Positions 40,054 to 64,000 of a DNA stretch of 64,000 bases are shown piece by piece. Every line of letters begins with the position of its first letter. Position 1 is the first letter of the stretch. The notes beneath the pieces were generated by a model. That model worked only from the letters and a program-made list of their open reading frames with translations. It was not told the origin of the DNA and did no database searches. Made by a program: the position numbers and the translations under genes. Source of the stretch: Metaphire vulgaris (taxonomy: Eukaryota; Annelida; Clitellata; Crassiclitellata; Megascolecidae); assembly GCA_018105865.1 (NCBI GenBank), contig CM030868.1, forward strand, positions 5,601,428-5,665,427, written 5' to 3'.

Positions 40054-40609
40054 GGACCTACAGGATACGTTCACTTACGGCGATATTTCGAGAAGTATCG
40101 GTCGTCTACGTTGAGAAATCCTTTTTCGCCGAAGCTTCCGTACGAGAGATTAGCGCCGTCGGTCAACGGTCGATAGCGCATTTCAAGCGACTTTCGCCTT
40201 TCAGACGAAAAAACCGAATTCATTCAGGTCTAAATCAACTCTCACGACTCTCTTCTTCTTCACTCTCCTTCTTCGCCTAGTGCCTGCTCCACTGCATGGC
40301 GCAGCCGCGGGGGGGGACGCGGGGGGTCGGGTCGGCCCCCATTCTGGTTTTAGCCCAATCAAATCCGTTTATTTCCATTAGTTAACAAAACAAAGAACGA
40401 TTGAAACCAGGGACGGCCTTAAGTTCTGCGTGGTTACAAAATTTAACTGAAGAACTTCTATAGCGCCATTTTAGTACTTGGCATCAGTCGACGGTCGCTC
40501 CAAAGTAGAATCGTAATTTTCCAATCATTAATTTGATGTTTACATCATTTCGTTTGCGTTAGATTCGGGTTCGTGCAACTGTCCAGGTGAATGTTTCAGG
40601 TGAATTTAC

Positions 40610-60396
<19,787 letters not shown>

Positions 60397-60833
60397 CTAA
60401 CAACAGATTACACAATCCGTCATCATCATCACCGGGGATCTCGGTAACTGTCTCGCGATGATGCCCACGCCGGCTTCCACGCACCGGCTTCGATTCGCGG
60501 TCCGGTTGCTCTGCGCTAAACCGAGATGTAAATCGCCGAGAAATTGTCGAGATCATCCTCGCCGAAAGCCGTATCATTGTCCGCCGAATCCGAATCGAAA
60601 AGGGATTACTGCGCCCGGTGAAGTAAGGACCGCCTGATCTCTCCAGTTTGAGAGCTTAGGACTCGGCAGTCGCTGCACGCAGCCGCAGATTCGGAAGGAC
60701 AGGGGGATGATGGATCCTACTAATTTTTCAGCCTTTTCTTGAAAATCCTACGGCTTTCTACGGGTTTTTAGAGGACGGATTGCAGGCAGGCAAGAATGTC
60801 GGCCACAAAATGTCGAAAGTTAAGAAAGTAGTA
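60397..60833. other. SCYL2 intron or upstream region, nothing secure
   Basis: CG-richer than its surroundings, with an acidic open frame on the - strand around 60520-60590 that begins and ends without convincing splice sites. Confidence 0.3.
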
Positions 60834-61090
60834 TAATAATGATGATAATAATGATGATGATGAAGATGATGATGATGATAATAATAATAATAAGATATGA
60901 TAATAAGAATAATAAGAATAATAGGAGGAGGAGGAGGAGGAATAAAAGGAAGAGGAGGAGGAGAAGGAGAGGGACGATGAAGGAGGATGAGATGATGAAG
61001 AAGATGAAGAAGAAGGAGAGTTGAAGAAGAAGAAGAAGAAAAAAATAATAATAATAGGAATAGGAATAATAATAATAGGAGATAATAATA
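60834..61090. repeat. GAT/AAT/GGA compound microsatellite
   Basis: Purine-rich trinucleotide runs of changing unit. Confidence 0.93.
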
Positions 61091-61850
61091 TGAAGGAGGA
61101 GGTTTAGTAGATTCTTCTGATTGAAAGGATGAATAAAGGAGGAGGATCTATTGAAGCTAAAGAAATTTTTCCGCACGTTTAATTGAAGAAGAAGAAGAGA
61201 AGAAACGATAAAGAGCTAATAATAATAAATAAATAAATAATTTCCAAACAAAAGTATTCTGGATTTTACAGACTGTTTAGTAGTATTCTTGTGCAAAATG
61301 TTGAAAGTCACAGCCAGAAAGACGACTTTTAATTTGACTGTTTGGATAGCAGTTTTTGAAGATCAAAACCATCCTATATTAGTCTTTAAAATTAAACTTT
61401 GCTAAAGATTTACTAAAATTTGTCTCAACGCAATTTTAAACTGGCGAATGTTCTTAGTGTAATTGTTTAAATTAGATTTATTTTTATTATTTTTATTATT
61501 ATTATTATTTAGTTTTTGTTCAGTTGATTTGTCTTTTCCTTGGTTGTGCCCTCCCAGTTGGGACCCTACTTTTTTATGCTGTAATGCTAATAAAGATGAT
61601 TAAACAACAAATGGTTGTTCCCAAAACCCCATGATTTAAAATTGAACTTGCCACCTCAACGTCAACGCCATTTGCCAAATATGGAGCCGTCTTACACCGA
61701 AAGATGTCAAATCGATTCCATCAAGATTTTAGACTAATACTTTAGGTGAAAGATCCAGGTATGAACGATCTTTTATTTAAAAATCGTTTCTAATCTGAAT
61801 ACCCATCACTGAACTCAACACCATAGGTTTTACACCATAATTTTGTACAA
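61091..61850. other. AT-rich; old hAT fragment at 61553-61690
   Basis: CAGTTGGGACCCTAC ... AACAACAAATGGTTG ... TTTGCCAAATATGGAGCCG is a degraded, inverted CAGTGGCGGCTC-family copy. Otherwise nothing. Confidence 0.5.
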
Positions 61851-62328
61851 GAGTGTCAAACATACGGCACGCGGGCCGGATACAGCCCGTGAAGATAGCT
61901 TTTCATCCGGCCCGCGTGTATATACAATGTTTATTCTAACCACCTTGACTGGAAGTTTGAAAAGAAACAAGAACTTTATGTTTAAACAAATTTTTGGGGA
62001 ATTTTAAAACTTGGGACCCCCAAAACAGGCCTATTAAACACTGGTGTATATACATGTAACTGAACTCAAGAAAAGAACGAAAATCGAAAAGGTACATATT
62101 ATGAAACTCAGATGTTTATTTGCGAAAATCGATAGAAATAAAATAAAATAAATTAAAATAAAAAAAAAAATAAAATAATTTTTGAACACGCCTTTAGTCA
62201 GCCATTTTTATATACTGTTTTGTGTAATAGGTCTACTGCAGTTTGTGTTAATGTTATGTACAGATCAGGTCCGCGACAACCACAAAGACTTTTATATGGC
62301 CCGCTATATGAAATGAGTTTGACACCCC
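61851..62328. mobile_element. Old hAT-like element with nested CAGTGTTTA MITE
   Basis: AGTGTCAAACATACGGCACG, GGGCCGG on the left; TATGGCCCGCTATATGAAAT, GAGTTTGACACCCCG on the right. 61926-62044 is a degraded CAGTGTTTA-type insert with GTATATA flanks. Confidence 0.6.
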
Positions 62329-63130
62329 GGATTTAGTACTTCAATAGTGCTTCGATACATAGGCAAATGTCTCGGAGTTTTATGCATTAGACGCCAAATA
62401 AAAACTTCAATTGATTTTTCTAATTTATTTTCTCCTACACTCTCCATTTCCATTAATAAAAATTTCACAGAACTGTCCTTGCTTTAGGGTCTGCAGGGCG
62501 GTCTGCGGTTGGCAAATTCGATTTCTTGTCCATCAGTTTGTCTCTAACCTAGCAACTAATATTATTCGTCAGTTCCCAGTGGAGAGCAAATTCGAAATTC
62601 GACACAAAATACAGTATGTCTTAATACAGAAACGTAATCTCATTTGCCATCAATGATCTATCTGTATTTGGTAGGCGCCCGGGCTGTCGCTTAAACGAAT
62701 TTCCATCAGTGTTTCACTTGTTTGCGTCTTATCCCAAATTGATTCACTTTATTGCAAGTGCAATCTAGCAATCCTTCCGGACACCTGTTGCATCGATAAT
62801 TGCCGGCAATTACTAGCATCGACGAGGCTACGGTTCCATCGTTGGGGGAGTCCGGGTCCGGGTCCGATTTGTCGCATATGTGGCAATCTCTAACGAAATT
62901 TATAGAATATATATATATATATAATTATATATAATTAGGGAAGGAAGTCTTTTTATTTCAGCGCTTATCCATAGCTATCCAACGCTTCAACGCGGTATCA
63001 GTACGAGGAACGTTTCCCGTTGGAAGTTTTGAAGAGCCAGACGAGAGTTGACGCACACATTATTTTTTGTCTCCGGACAATTTTTTTTCATAAGACCTTC
63101 GGGGATTAAGTACCTAGGGCATAACAAAAT
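62329..63130. other. Nothing recognised
   Basis: An 81-codon + strand frame at 62411 has no supporting features. Short (AT)n near 62908-62925. Confidence 0.3.
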
Positions 63131-63131
63131 A

Positions 63132-63171
<40 letters not shown>
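63131..63171. repeat. (ATT)n microsatellite
   Basis: About 13 ATT units. Confidence 0.95.
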
Positions 63172-63172
<1 letters not shown>

Positions 63173-63218
63173 TGGGCGGTTTGGGGATTTATAAGAACAC
63201 CCACAAAATATTCAGCGC

Positions 63219-63805
63219 CGGTGGCGGTTCCACGTGGGGGATGAGTGGGGAAGCATCCCCCCACCGGACTTCCGGACGATACTTTTCCTCTTGTGAAACG
63301 GGAAGTTAGCAGAGTGGTAACAACGCTGGACGATGGAGCAGAAGGTCGCGGGTTCAATTCCCGCAGGAGCTCTAAGGTCGACTCAGCATTACTGGCTAGA
63401 GGGCGGTGGTAAACTGAGGAGCAGCGTTAAGCTGCGAGGTAAAACGTGGGCCTGGGGAAAGTAATGGTAACCTACCTCAGATTAATGGATTATACCACCT
63501 ACGTCGCTGATTGCCCCCAGGCCGGAGATAAACACCGGAACCCAACGCCCGGACTCGAGTACGGGACCTACTGTACCTTTTAACCTATTTTTGGGTAAAA
63601 GTCTAATAAAACTACGGGGGGAAAGGTGCGGATGACTTTTTTTGCTTGTCGATCCATTTTTGGTAAAAATGTAGTAAAATTAGGGAAAATACCTGTTGTC
63701 AGCCTTTTTCGGCAAAGTTTATTGATTTTCTTTTCATCCCTCCCCTACCAACTTCCTATGAATTCATGTCATCTCCCCCACCAAGAAGTCCTAGAACCGC
63801 CACTG
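63219..63805. mobile_element. hAT MITE, CAGTGGCGGTTCC family, split by a SINE
   Basis: CGGTGGCGGTTCCACG ... AGAACCGCCACTG with perfect duplication TTCAGCGC at 63211-63218 and 63806-63813. Left 80 bp and right 220 bp align to 38474; the SINE fills the gap. Confidence 0.93.
63300..63585 (+). mobile_element. tRNA-derived SINE, most intact copy
   Basis: TTAGCAGAGTGGTAACAACG (A box), CGGGTTCAATTCCCGC (B box), GGAGCTCTAAGGTCGACTC, CCTACCTCAGATTAATGG, GGAGATAAACACCGGAACCC and ACTCGAGTACGGGACCTAC. Serves as reference for the other copies. Confidence 0.9.
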
Positions 63806-63869
63806 TTCAGCGCCCCAAGTCTCCGTCTTGGTTGTTCTAAAATTCGGTAAGAATCTGATCAGCTCCTAC

Positions 63870-64000
63870 AAGTGTTTAATCTAGACTCTTGGACTCCGGG
63901 GGGGAACTAAAAAAGCCGGGGGACTGACAAATCCGGGGGGAATTCTTCTAGGGGCTGCTGTTAGTTGATGTATATAGTATGTCAAAATTTCCGGGGGAAT
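63870..64000. mobile_element. hAT MITE, CAGTGTTTAATC family, cut by window end
   Basis: AGTGTTTAATCTAGACTC then GGGGGGAACT and TCAAAATTTCCGGGGGAAT, as in 36998. Confidence 0.85.

Noticed and set aside
39681..40074. Ser-Leu-Cys-rich frames on the - strand
   Set aside because: GA/GACA microsatellite translation.
60500..60600. Acidic - strand stretch (DSDSADNDTAFGEDDLDN) as an upstream SCYL2 exon
   Set aside because: A stop precedes it in frame, the donor is weak, and the sequence does not look like the kinase-like domain expected there.

Overview
This is eukaryotic, intron-rich, transposon-dense DNA from an animal. The kind of receptor gene, the modest similarity of both genes to their vertebrate relatives (judged from memory of the families), long introns, many SINE, LINE and MITE copies and abundant microsatellites suggest a marine invertebrate, perhaps a non-vertebrate deuterostome such as an echinoderm or hemichordate. 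The sequence alone does not fix the phylum.

The first 7.9 kb is intergenic: LINE 3' ends, an old internally duplicated region, and a decayed relic of a widespread metazoan repeat-associated ORF. From 7908 to 28580 on the + strand lies a complete class I cytokine receptor gene with gp130 layout. I rebuilt 16 coding exons whose GT-AG sites and phases all join, giving 968 residues: signal peptide, Ig-like domain, two-domain cytokine-binding module with the four-cysteine pattern and a CxW motif, a half-kept WSXWS box, three more FNIII domains, one transmembrane helix, Box1-like and Box2-like exons, and a tail carrying four YxxL/I motifs. A second copy of the Box2-like exon sits in intron 11, in frame with exon 11 read-through.

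From 28.6 to 40.6 kb is intergenic or downstream repeat-rich DNA. On the - strand from 60396 down to 40610 are eight consecutive exons that join in phase. They encode the end of the kinase-like domain and the HEAT-repeat region of SCYL2, a clathrin-coat-associated pseudokinase. Its N-terminal kinase exons lie beyond the right edge, and its C-terminal tail exons were not securely found. The two genes therefore converge tail to tail.

The SCYL2 half (30-64 kb) is packed with short non-autonomous DNA transposons. Many have intact terminal inverted repeats and 8-bp target duplications (hAT-type); others have TAA or TTAA flanks. Several are nested, and two are reduced to 33 and 43 bp, i.e. termini only. 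Several otherwise unrelated families share an internal motif of the form GACGACC-T(6-7)-GCTTGTCAG. SINEs with tRNA-like heads and one with a 5S rRNA head share the same 3' body. Receptor introns contain fewer and mostly different elements (piggyBac-like 80-bp palindromes, a Tigger-like MITE, one hAT).
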